This document shows, piece after piece, positions 47,039-55,343 of a stretch of 64,000 nt of DNA. Made by a program: the position numbers and the translations under genes. The DNA is from Eubacteriaceae bacterium ES3 (GTDB lineage Bacteria > Bacillota > Clostridia > Eubacteriales > Eubacteriaceae). The notes below the pieces were generated by a model that was given only the letters and a program-made list of their open reading frames with translations, searched no databases and was not told where the DNA came from. Position 1 is the stretch's first letter. Each line of letters opens with the position of its first letter. The DNA lies in NCBI GenBank assembly GCA_030586155.1, contig CP130741.1, positions 3,280,680 to 3,344,679 on the forward strand, written 5' to 3'.

Positions 47039-47398
47039 ATGGAGAAAAGTGAAAATCGGATACTCTGGGAAGAGCGGATCAAAGCACAATTGGCAAGTGG
47101 ACTGACGCAGCGGCAGTGGTGCGAAAAGAATAATCTTGCTTTGAGTGCATTCCGATACTGGAAACTGAGAATCAGCAAAGCAAACCGGGATCTAAATGAT
47201 CTGGAACCCCAGGAGTTTGCCGAAGAAACAGTCAACTTTGCCGGAATTGTTATTGCGCCGGAAATATCATTTAAAAAACCTTTATCTGGAACCCCAAAAG
47301 TAATAGAAATCCGGATTTCAGATGTGGTTGTTATGATACCGCCTGAATTTTCAGAGAATCATCTTACAAATATAATTAGCGCAATCAGAAAGGCCTGA
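47039..47398 (+). CDS. tnpA: IS66 accessory protein TnpA
   Basis: The 119 residues have the IS66 TnpA helix-turn-helix start (WEERIKAQLASGLTQRQWCE, LALSAFRYWKLRI). It starts at 47039 behind AAGGAAGG; the frame is open further upstream only through the element's end. tnpB begins three bases after its stop. Confidence 0.9.
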   Translation: MEKSENRILWEERIKAQLASGLTQRQWCEKNNLALSAFRYWKLRISKANRDLNDLEPQEFAEETVNFAGIVIAPEISFKKPLSGTPKVIEIRISDVVVMIPPEFSENHLTNIISAIRKA

Positions 47399-47401
47399 TC
47401 C

Positions 47402-47758
47402 ATGTTGACAGGCCTCAACTCCGGAAATGTGCATATAGCTCTGGGAGCCACCGATCTCAGAAAAAGTATCGATGGACTGTCCCTGATTGTCAGGGAAGTT
47501 CTGAAAGAAGATCCCTTTTCCATGCACCTGTTTGCATTCTGCAATAAACGCAGGAATCTGATTAAAATCCTGGTATGGGATCAGACCGGCTTCTGGATTC
47601 ATTATAAACGTCTGGAAAACGGCTGTTTCCAGTGGCCGGAAAAAAGTGGCGCCCCTTCCATTGTTGTGACTGAAAGAAGTTTCCGGTGGTTGCTGGATGG
47701 ACTGACCCTTGATGAAAAACAGGCGCATCCGCCAGTGAAACAGCGGATTTTAATCTGA
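47402..47758 (+). CDS. tnpB: IS66 accessory protein TnpB
   Basis: The 118 residues carry the signature VHIALGATDLRKSIDGLSLIV and FAFCNKRRNLIKILVWDQTGFW. Required for transposition in studied IS66 elements though its biochemical role is unclear (family knowledge). Confidence 0.94.
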   Translation: MLTGLNSGNVHIALGATDLRKSIDGLSLIVREVLKEDPFSMHLFAFCNKRRNLIKILVWDQTGFWIHYKRLENGCFQWPEKSGAPSIVVTERSFRWLLDGLTLDEKQAHPPVKQRILI

Positions 47759-47797
47759 AAAATAAGGTTGAAAAAGCTTTTTTTGTCAGCTGATCTA

Positions 47798-47806
47798 TGG
47801 TATAAT
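47798..47806 (+). promoter_or_regulatory. Extended -10 promoter before tnpC
   Basis: TGGTATAAT, with TATAAT at 47801-47806, lies about 50 bases upstream of tnpC. Confidence 0.45.
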
Positions 47807-47857
47807 AGCATCATAAAACGGCGATATTATGCCAATCATAAGTAATTGGAGTGGATA

Positions 47858-49513
47858 ATGACAGGAAAGCGGTATAAGCATCAGATGGGTAAAGAAAACA
47901 GTTTAACAGAAACAGAAACACAAGATCCGGCACTGGATTTTTTATCTGTCATCACTGAACTTCAGAGTGAAAACACTCGGCTGAATTCAGAACTTGAAGA
48001 AGCGCAGGCAAAAATTAAATGGTACGAAGAACAGTTGCGTCTGAATGCCCAGAAGCGCTTCGGCAAATCCGCTGACACTGTCATAATTGAAAACCAGATC
48101 TCTTTTTTTAATGAGCCGGAGGTGACGAAACGCCCTGAGCAGGAAGAACCATCCATCGAAGTGGCTACCCACCGCCGTAAAAAGCGGGGACTGAACCGGG
48201 ATTCTTTTGATGATCTGCCGGTTGAACGCATTGTTTATGATCTTAATGAAGATGAGAAAGTATGCCCTGTGTGTGACCATTCACTGCATCAGATGAAGGA
48301 GGAAGTGCGCCAGGAGCTCAAAGTGATTCCCGCCAAAGTGGTGCGGGTGGAACATGTCAGAAAAGTGTATGCCTGCCGACACTGTCAGGATCATGAGATC
48401 AAAACGCCGATTATTACAGCTAAAGCGCCCAATCCGGTTATTTCGGGCAGCTTTGTTTCGCCAAGTCTGCTTGCTTATATTCTATACCAGAAATTTGCGG
48501 CAGCCCTGCCTCTTTACCGGCAGGAGCAGACCTTTAAACACTTTGGCATTGAACTGTCCCGCGCGACGATGTCCAACTGGATCATCAAAGGCAGTGAGCG
48601 TTACCTTGAACCCCTCTACCGGCTGATGAAAAAACATCTGGAAAAAGAAAGCTTTCTGATGGCTGATGAGACATCACTGAAAGTTCTGACTAAAGATGGG
48701 GAAGCCTGTACCAGCAAGGCCTATATGTGGCTGTATCGTCCCGGGAAATACGGAAAACCCATGGCGTTGTTTGAATATCAGCCGTCCCGGAGTGGCAAAC
48801 ACCCCAAAAATTTCCTTGAAAATTTCAAAGGAATCCTTCAAACGGACGGTTATGACGGCTATAACAGCGTAACCGATATTACCCGGGTCTGCTGCTTTGC
48901 CCATGCCAGACGTCAATACACTGATGCGCTAAAAGCATTGCCAAAAGGGACTATAAAAACCGAAACCGAAGCCTGGCAGGCCGTTCAGATGATAGGTGAA
49001 ATGTTTGTCTTTGAGAAAGCGCTGTTAAAAGAAGACCTGACCCCGAAAGAGCGTAAGGAGCGACGGGAAAAAGAGCTTAAACCGCTGATGACAGCTTATT
49101 TCGCATGGGTAAAATTAATGTCGCAGAATACCCTTCCCAAAAGCGCCTTTGGAAAAGCGCTCAACTACAGTCTCAAACACCAGACTGTACTGGAAAACAT
49201 TTTGCTTGACGGCCAATGTGAACTTTCCACCAACATTGCCGAACAACAGATCAAGCCTTTTGTTGTGGCCAGAAAAAACTTTCTTTTCTGTAAAACAGCC
49301 AATGGTGCCAAAGCTTCCGCCACTGCCTTCAGCCTGATCCAGAGTGCCAAACTTAATGAGCTCAACCCTTATGAATATCTCAAATTTCTCTTTGAACGTC
49401 TGCCGGATATAAACTGCGATGACGAGGTCGCACTGGAACCTTTTCTTCCCTGGTCCGATCAGCTGCCCGAGATCTGCCGCCAGTCCTTGGCCCAAACTAA
49501 TCAGCATCAATAA
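47858..49513 (+). CDS. tnpC: IS66 transposase TnpC
   Basis: The order over 551 residues is: leucine-zipper-like coil (about 35-60), zinc-binding segment (CPVCDHSL and CRHCQDH, about 135-175), then the DDE domain (MADETSLKVL, LQTDGYDGYN, and the Glu in STNIAEQQIKPFVVARKNFLF), with the IS66 C-terminal tail. Start ATG at 47858 with GGAGTG six bases upstream. Intact. Confidence 0.94.
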   Translation: MTGKRYKHQMGKENSLTETETQDPALDFLSVITELQSENTRLNSELEEAQAKIKWYEEQLRLNAQKRFGKSADTVIIENQISFFNEPEVTKRPEQEEPSIEVATHRRKKRGLNRDSFDDLPVERIVYDLNEDEKVCPVCDHSLHQMKEEVRQELKVIPAKVVRVEHVRKVYACRHCQDHEIKTPIITAKAPNPVISGSFVSPSLLAYILYQKFAAALPLYRQEQTFKHFGIELSRATMSNWIIKGSERYLEPLYRLMKKHLEKESFLMADETSLKVLTKDGEACTSKAYMWLYRPGKYGKPMALFEYQPSRSGKHPKNFLENFKGILQTDGYDGYNSVTDITRVCCFAHARRQYTDALKALPKGTIKTETEAWQAVQMIGEMFVFEKALLKEDLTPKERKERREKELKPLMTAYFAWVKLMSQNTLPKSAFGKALNYSLKHQTVLENILLDGQCELSTNIAEQQIKPFVVARKNFLFCKTANGAKASATAFSLIQSAKLNELNPYEYLKFLFERLPDINCDDEVALEPFLPWSDQLPEICRQSLAQTNQHQ

Positions 49514-49611
49514 ACCAATAAAGAAGTTCGACTTGCGAGATGATTTTTATCATTATCTCATATGTCGAGCTTCTTTTCTATGTGGTTTGTATTTGACGCT
49601 TACGTTCCTTT

Positions 49612-49820
49612 ACAAAACTTAATTATTCGCCCATTTATCTAACTGTTACTGTATTATATATCTTTGCTTTAAGTAAACACCTCTTCGCATATTATTATCT
49701 TCATCGTCCTTATAGATATTTGAAATTTATAGCTTCAACTCCTAACAAACTATATAGCCATTTACAGTTTTAATAAACAAGAATATTTCTGACTGCCTAA
49801 TTGGAATAACCGCTGAACTT
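49612..49820. other. Displaced upstream region of the SBP-GGDEF gene
   Basis: Before the IS66 insertion this was immediately upstream of the gene ending at 45505. On the minus strand a TATAAT lies at about 49653-49658 with a poor -35, a candidate orphaned promoter. No gene is seen. Confidence 0.45.
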
Positions 49821-49846
49821 AAAAAAACAGCCGCAAATGGACTGTT
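49821..49846 (-). terminator. Terminator of the 49860 cyclase gene
   Basis: Minus strand AACAG-x-CC, a 6-nt loop, GG-CTGTT, then TTTTT. Confidence 0.6.
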
Positions 49847-49859
49847 CCGTTAAAATATT

Positions 49860-50939
49860 TTAAATCGTATTCTTATCATAAACAATTTGGTCTCTTCCGG
49901 AAGTTTTCGCTTGATAAAGCAAAGCATCTGCCTTCTTGACTAACTCATCAAAGTGAACCACATCTTCATTACAAGTCACTACTCCGGCTGAAAAAGTTAG
50001 CTTTAGATAGCTCTCCTCATCGACCATAAACTTATGATCTTTGACCTTCTTTTTGATTGTCTCTATATTTTCGCGATGATTCTGATCCATATTTTTATAT
50101 AAAACCGCAAATTCCTCACCGCCATAGCGGCAAACCAGATCTTCTTTGCGAATATTCTCGGAAATTATTTTTGAAATTTCCTTAAGCACCACATCTCCGG
50201 CAGGATGTCCATATTTGTCATTTACTTCCTTAAAGTGATCAATATCTAAAATCATCAGCGTAAATGTTTTTCGATATTTAGCGTGTATACTCACCAGTTT
50301 TTCACCCTGTTCAAACAATACCCGCCGATTAGATACATTGGTCAACGCGTCTGTGTTAGCCAGCAGTCGCAATTCTGCATGGGTTTTCGCCAAACTGTTG
50401 GCATAAAAGTAAAATACCAGTATCTCCGTAACTAATGTCGAGATCGTAGACATAATTCGCAGTACAATAATATATTCATTTTCCAGCTCTATCAGTTCCA
50501 GAGGCCAGATTATGCTACTCAATAAAACTACTATAGCCGCCAGACTATTAAGGAAAATAAGAACTTTCAGCTCGGTCGGATCTTCTATATCCAAAATAAA
50601 AAATGAAATAGGCGGAACCAGGAAAAAGAAAAAGGTAAAATAGGTTTCAGCCGGAAACCAGAGGATAACCAGCAAAAACACCTGAATCATCAAGGCTATT
50701 ACTGCTAAAGCCTTTGCCGCCGTATAATATTTTTTCTTAAGAAAAACAAACACAAGCAGGTACATGATGATGATTACTAAAGTCTCAACCACCAAAAGTG
50801 ACGATTTTGCTATAATAATATAAAAAATCAGGAATAGCAGCAATTGCGATAATCCTACCCCCGCCATAATAAATGCTAATTTATTTTTCTCCTCGAGTTG
50901 ATTCGAATAACCAAGCATTATCAACAGCTTCTCCATCAT
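49860..50939 (-). CDS. Membrane diguanylate cyclase (GGEEF)
   Basis: The 359 residues consist of six membrane helices (about 22-190) followed by a GGDEF domain (about 200-355) with LDIDHFKEVNDKYGHPAGD and RYGGEEF. An inhibitory RxxD (RKED) sits nine residues before the loop. AAAGGAG precedes two tandem ATGs. It is transcribed alone, with a hairpin and T-run behind it. Confidence 0.92.
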   Translation of the reverse strand: MMEKLLIMLGYSNQLEEKNKLAFIMAGVGLSQLLLFLIFYIIIAKSSLLVVETLVIIIMYLLVFVFLKKKYYTAAKALAVIALMIQVFLLVILWFPAETYFTFFFFLVPPISFFILDIEDPTELKVLIFLNSLAAIVVLLSSIIWPLELIELENEYIIVLRIMSTISTLVTEILVFYFYANSLAKTHAELRLLANTDALTNVSNRRVLFEQGEKLVSIHAKYRKTFTLMILDIDHFKEVNDKYGHPAGDVVLKEISKIISENIRKEDLVCRYGGEEFAVLYKNMDQNHRENIETIKKKVKDHKFMVDEESYLKLTFSAGVVTCNEDVVHFDELVKKADALLYQAKTSGRDQIVYDKNTI

Positions 50940-51250
50940 TAACTCCTTTAATCATAAGAAATTCTACCCAGCATGACCTTTTAAGATCACATGATAAATT
51001 TTTTCGTGCCTTCTTGGTTATTCTTGCCCGCTCTTGCCTATTTTAAACAAGTATATCATGATTTTTGAGGGTATAACAAACAGATCGTCTCCTGGTTATC
51101 TCCCCTAACCATTTAGCCTTTAAAGAACAATTAATTGGTCATCTGTAAATTTTAATAAAATATCATTGCTTTTTTGCTTAATATCAATGTTTGTCGATCC
51201 AATATGCTTGTCTAAACTTCATATTTAATAAATCTTATTCAATTCTTTGA

Positions 51251-51296
51251 TTGATTTTCTTCTAAACATATGTTACTGTAAACATATGTTTAGAAG
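51251..51296 (+). promoter_or_regulatory. PadR promoter and 38-bp inverted-repeat operator
   Basis: Perfect 16-bp arms at 51259-51274 and 51281-51296 with a 6-bp centre. Each arm contains AACATATGTT, itself a perfect 10-bp palindrome. TTGATT (51251-51256), a 17-bp spacer and TACTGT (51274-51279) form a plausible promoter inside the repeat. The operator ends 13 bases before the ATG. Confidence 0.8.
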
Positions 51297-51309
51297 AAAG
51301 GAATCCATT

Positions 51310-52236
51310 ATGAACATTCAACACGTTATATTAGGCTTGCTCAGCTTCGAGCCACTGACAGGCTACGATATGAAAAAGCTTATGCAAAAATCACCTCTTA
51401 TCTATTGGTCGGGAAACAACAGCCAGATCTATAAAGCTCTTGCCGCACTAGAGAGTGATGGCTTAGTTACCGTCGAGATCGAGCATGATAGTGCTTCGCC
51501 GACAAAAAAACGATATTCTCTGTCAGACCGAGGCCGAATTGAACTTATCACCAGCTCCAAATCTTTCCCCGAACTACCGGAACTAAAAAAACCCTTTCTA
51601 TTACAGCTTACCTTCGGGCAGGGTTTATCCCGTCAGGAATTTGAACATCTTTTAAACCAGTACGAGGGAGAACTTCGCGGTGTTCTGCTGACGATTAATG
51701 ACCAGTCATTTCCAAAATCTCAAACAAAGTTGGAAAGTGTTATAAACAATTTAACACTGGATAATATCCGTCAATTCTATGAAGCAGAACTTTCGTGGGT
51801 TCAGAGAGTGCGACAGGAAGCACTGCCACTTGCGGAAATCAAGGACCATGCAAAAAAACAGCCAATCAACACATTAGAATATGCGATCACAGATAAAGAT
51901 GGTCAGAGCTACCTTACTGTAACCGCCGGACAAATACATACTGAACAGGATGGACTTGCTTTAGTATCGGCTTGCGCCGAAAATGGAACGAACATGCTTA
52001 TGCTTCCCTCCGCTTGCCTGTCCGAAGAATTCCTACTCCTTTCTACTGGTCTGGCGCAAATGATCCTTCAAAAAATTGGTAATTACAACATTAAAACAGT
52101 TGCAGTTTATGCTGTGAATAAGACAAGTGGAAGATTTAAAGACTTTCTATTGGAAGCTAATCAGGGACAGTCCTTCAAAGCCTGCGATAACTTTAAAGAT
52201 GCGGAAAACTGGCTGTTAGGAGGTAATCTGCGATGA
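51310..52236 (+). CDS. PadR-family regulator fused to a DUF4180 domain
   Basis: In 308 residues the N-terminal PadR winged helix (VILGLLSFEPLTGYDMKKLM, YWSGNNSQIYKALAALESDGLV) is followed by the PadR C-terminal helical domain (about 90-185). A C-terminal part (about 195-305) matches DUF4180 (AGQIHTEQDGLALVSACAENGTNMLMLPS, FKDFLLEANQGQSF). A large palindrome at its promoter argues for autoregulation. Its stop overlaps the hydrolase start by four bases (ATGA), so the hydrolase is in the same regulated unit. Confidence 0.9.
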   Translation: MNIQHVILGLLSFEPLTGYDMKKLMQKSPLIYWSGNNSQIYKALAALESDGLVTVEIEHDSASPTKKRYSLSDRGRIELITSSKSFPELPELKKPFLLQLTFGQGLSRQEFEHLLNQYEGELRGVLLTINDQSFPKSQTKLESVINNLTLDNIRQFYEAELSWVQRVRQEALPLAEIKDHAKKQPINTLEYAITDKDGQSYLTVTAGQIHTEQDGLALVSACAENGTNMLMLPSACLSEEFLLLSTGLAQMILQKIGNYNIKTVAVYAVNKTSGRFKDFLLEANQGQSFKACDNFKDAENWLLGGNLR

Positions 52237-53096
52237 CAACAATTTATAAATCAGAAGAAGGAAAACTGGCTGTTCTTTCGGCCTATCAGAATATTCTTGC
52301 TGCCTGGCCTTTAGCTAATAAGCAATACAAAGTCAAGACCACCTATGGCGACACCTTTGTCATCGAAACCGGTAACCCGGAAAATCCGCCTTTAGTGCTG
52401 CTCCATGGAAGTTTATCTAACTCTTTCAGCTGGTTTAGCGATGTTCCGCTGCTGAGTGAGCAATATCATGTGTTTGCAATCGACTTAATTGGCGAGGCGG
52501 GATTTTCAGCAGAAAGCCGGCCTCATTACAAAAGCGGCGCTTATGAACAATGGCTGGATGAAGTGGTAGGAGCTCTCGACATAGAGCAATGCTCAATTGT
52601 CGGCCTTTCTCTAGGGGGATGGATGGCACTGCGTTATGCGACTGTCAACCCTGGAAAGGTTCAAAACCTTATCCTTCTTTGCCCTGGCGGTCTGGCGACA
52701 CAAAGACGGGATTTCATGCCTAGGATGTTATTAAAAAATATTTTTGCACATGGCAACAGGACTAAAGCCATTGGCGGTGCGCTGGGCATGGATGTTAAAG
52801 CTCCTGATAAGATGGCCGCCATGCGCAAAGCCTTTGAATTCATCCAATTAATCACCAAAAACGAAAAACCGCGTTTTGGAAAGCTTCCTGTATTCGGTGA
52901 CGCCGAACTCAATAAACTCACCATGCCGATACTTGTCGTCTTCGGAGACAGCGATATACTCCTAAAAGCCGAAAAGAGCATTGAGCGAATTAAGCGTCTT
53001 ACCCCCAATTCGACAACCGTTCTTTTACCAGGTGTTGGTCATGGTGTTCTTGGTCAGGCGCAACGGATCTTAAACTTCCTTTCTGAGCACAAGTAA
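52233..53096 (+). CDS. Alpha/beta hydrolase
   Basis: The 287-residue fold-family hydrolase has oxyanion region VLLHGSLSNSFSW, nucleophile elbow VGLSLGGWMALRY (Ser about 122), acid in VVFGDSDILL and catalytic His in GVGHGVL. No signal peptide. The substrate is probably an ester or lactone and might be the PadR-sensed compound (inference). A strong terminator follows about 95 bases downstream. Confidence 0.9.
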   Translation: MTTIYKSEEGKLAVLSAYQNILAAWPLANKQYKVKTTYGDTFVIETGNPENPPLVLLHGSLSNSFSWFSDVPLLSEQYHVFAIDLIGEAGFSAESRPHYKSGAYEQWLDEVVGALDIEQCSIVGLSLGGWMALRYATVNPGKVQNLILLCPGGLATQRRDFMPRMLLKNIFAHGNRTKAIGGALGMDVKAPDKMAAMRKAFEFIQLITKNEKPRFGKLPVFGDAELNKLTMPILVVFGDSDILLKAEKSIERIKRLTPNSTTVLLPGVGHGVLGQAQRILNFLSEHK

Positions 53097-53189
53097 TTGA
53101 ACTCTTCTGCTGTAATTAAATTTTTACCGCATCGTCTATTTAAGAATAACTTCACTGCCAATCATCTCTAAATTTTTTTTAGCTGCTAA

Positions 53190-53231
53190 AAAACCGGGTG
53201 TAGCTTTTTAATACTCGCTACACCCGGTTTT
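53190..53231 (+). terminator. Strong terminator of the padR-hydrolase operon
   Basis: Perfect 15-bp arms AAAACCGGGTGTAGC and GCTACACCCGGTTTT with a 12-nt loop. Confidence 0.9.
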
Positions 53232-53303
53232 ATCGTTTAAGCAACATATTATATACTTGAAAACAAGCATATATGGAAGAATCTAATTATAAACTGTCCT
53301 AAA

Positions 53304-53555
53304 TTAATAATTGATAAAAGTTAATTTTTGGCCATTCTGAGCAGCTTCATTCAGTTGATTAATTCCTACCGAAGATATATCCACTCCAATGACTTTATGT
53401 CCCAGTCGCCCCCCAAAAATGATTCTGCCCTAGCCACAACCAAGATCTAAAACAGTTGATTTGTTCGGGTATGATTCAAAGAATTTAACAAGTCCTTGAT
53501 AGGGATTTCCAAAATAATTCTGTTCCTTATAATATTTGTTATATGATGGGCTCAT
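53304..53555 (-). pseudogene. SAM-dependent methyltransferase remnant with a nonsense codon
   Basis: From ATG at 53555 the frame reads YFGNPYQGLVKFFESYPNK and motif I VLDLGCG, then TAG at 53430-53432 where Gln is usual (DLGCGQGR). It continues GRIIFGGRLGHKVIGVDIS to a stop at 53304, only about 83 codons in all. Both the nonsense mutation and the missing two thirds mark it as dead. Confidence 0.75.
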
Positions 53556-53618
53556 TTCACTTTTTTATTCTTATTCCTCATATCTATTTTTAAAATCCGA
53601 AAGTTGAAATCTCAATAA

Positions 53619-54101
53619 TTAGTACATCTTTCCTGATTTTTTTGCTTCCTTCTCCTTAGCGGAACCTAATGCCACCCCCAGAGAAAGACCAATACCAATC
53701 CCAAGGGATATAAATGCCGGATTAACGCTCAATAATGCAACACCTAAACCTGTACCTATGGATAAACCAACCGCTAAATACTGACTTACGATTGCCCCTG
53801 CAGGTTCGATCCCATAAATCTTTTTAATATCAACGGTCATCGCTTTATAAGCTTTCTGGTAGGCCCGTATACTTGCTTTATCTAAACCACCTTCGATAAC
53901 AGCTTCGAGCATTTCTTCAACTTCAGCCACCAATTGCTGAACTTCAGAAACTGCAGAATCTTCTTTTGGATTTAGCGGTTCCAAACCATTTTCCAATAAA
54001 CTCATAAGGCCAACCATTGGCTCAACTTCCAGCTTAACAACAACTTTTTTATCAAGATCCTTTTTGAGAATATTAAGCCTTTTGATTTGGTCTTCATACA
54101 T
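53619..54101 (-). CDS. Hypothetical protein with glycine-zipper membrane segment
   Basis: In 160 residues the N-terminal 100 are acidic, helical and probably coiled coil. Residues about 102-150 are hydrophobic with dense Gly/small spacing (GLSIGTGLGVALL, LGIGIGLSLGVALG), forming two short membrane helices; the tail is Lys-rich. The ATG at 54101 follows GGAGGTG. I recognise no named family; Gly-zipper segments can oligomerise in membranes. Confidence 0.7.
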   Translation of the reverse strand: MYEDQIKRLNILKKDLDKKVVVKLEVEPMVGLMSLLENGLEPLNPKEDSAVSEVQQLVAEVEEMLEAVIEGGLDKASIRAYQKAYKAMTVDIKKIYGIEPAGAIVSQYLAVGLSIGTGLGVALLSVNPAFISLGIGIGLSLGVALGSAKEKEAKKSGKMY

Positions 54102-54194
54102 CTTTTCACCTCCAATATCACACATATTATTCGCCTCTTACAAATTTAAAATACTCTAGGCTGCTTTGATCCACTGGACCTGCGACATGTCTCC

Positions 54195-55259
54195 TTACTG
54201 TCGAATCATCCTGATAACCCGATTATATATCGCATTCGATACCATCACCTTTGTTCCACCCTGCGTGTCAAAAATATCGATTAAGGGTGTTCCTCCATTT
54301 GTATTCACAAACTGAACGACAACGGTATCAATATCCTCGTGATAACGCGCAATGCTATAATATCCCAAAACCCAGCCAGTGTGTTCATATTCGTAAATAG
54401 AAGTATAAATAGCTTGCTCTTCATCAGAGAATAAGGAACCATCATTCAATGCTCGAATGAATAACCCCACGTCCTCGGCTGTCGCAACCATACCAGTATT
54501 TATTTCCTTGAAATCAGTGTCTGAGCCAACATAATATCCGCTCATCACATCATTAATATCCACTTCCTCCAATGAAAAGAAAGTAGATTCCAGGCCAAGA
54601 GGTCCTAATATCTCTTCTTTTATATATTGAGTGTGGCTATAACCTAAAACTTTATCAAGAATATCTCTCAGCAATAAATAGTTGGTGTTTGAATAGCTAT
54701 AATCCCCATCCGGCACAAACTCAGCAGGCTTATCAAAGATTAAGTCGAGGGATTCCTTGCTGGTTTTTGTCGGATCGTCCCACCGAAAACCTGGCTGGTC
54801 AGTATAATTCAAAATGCCACTGCGATGCTTTAGCATCATTCTCAGTGTTATCTGATCTGCGTATTCAATTCTTCCTGAATACTCCGGAAAATAATCTGTC
54901 AATTTATCATCAAGGGAAAGGCGGTCTGCATCAATCAGTTTGGCATAAGCCGAAGCAACATACAACTTGCTGATGCTTCCAATTTTGAAGTATGATTCTG
55001 CATCGGCAGGGATTTGTTTGTCTCGATCCTTCCATCCTGCGGTGTAAAATGCTGGAGTTTCTCCGGCTTTGTCCACATACACAATGATCCCATCTAAGCC
55101 AAGTTCAGTTGCGTTACTAACTTCTTCTTGAATCGTATCAGGCAATGGTCTCATCCAAGCCCAAATGCCATCCCAGGGCGGCAGACCTATAATACAGATT
55201 ATGCCGAATGAAATCGTAATAAGTCTAAGTATTAATACTGCTTTTTTCCTTTTATCCAT
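54195..55259 (-). CDS. Beta-lactamase-fold serine hydrolase
   Basis: In 354 residues an N-terminal membrane anchor (about 8-26) is followed by a class C beta-lactamase/DD-peptidase-like domain: S-x-x-K in IGSISKLYVA (about 98-101) and Y-x-N in YSNTNYLLL (about 196-198). The third motif is unclear. Such proteins act outside the membrane on peptides or esters; resistance function is not implied. Monocistronic. Confidence 0.85.
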   Translation of the reverse strand: MDKRKKAVLILRLITISFGIICIIGLPPWDGIWAWMRPLPDTIQEEVSNATELGLDGIIVYVDKAGETPAFYTAGWKDRDKQIPADAESYFKIGSISKLYVASAYAKLIDADRLSLDDKLTDYFPEYSGRIEYADQITLRMMLKHRSGILNYTDQPGFRWDDPTKTSKESLDLIFDKPAEFVPDGDYSYSNTNYLLLRDILDKVLGYSHTQYIKEEILGPLGLESTFFSLEEVDINDVMSGYYVGSDTDFKEINTGMVATAEDVGLFIRALNDGSLFSDEEQAIYTSIYEYEHTGWVLGYYSIARYHEDIDTVVVQFVNTNGGTPLIDIFDTQGGTKVMVSNAIYNRVIRMIRQ

Positions 55260-55343
55260 TGAACGCTCTCTTTCACTTAGCTTTTGGAACCCAAAATAAG
55301 CTTTTTACGATATCATACCCTGATTAAAAAAAATACCATTTTC

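Larger units (their letters stand above)
46952..49603 (+). mobile_element. Complete IS66-family element
   Basis: Ends begin GTAAGCGTCAA on both sides (left from 46952, right inverted to 49603) with extended similarity of about 29 bp. An exact 8-bp target duplication GTTCCTTT flanks it (46944-46951 and 49604-49611). It contains the standard tnpA-tnpB-tnpC set, all intact. Confidence 0.96.

Noticed and set aside
53400-53480. Methyltransferase motif I as an intact gene
   Set aside because: A TAG interrupts motif I and the frame ends after about 83 codons.
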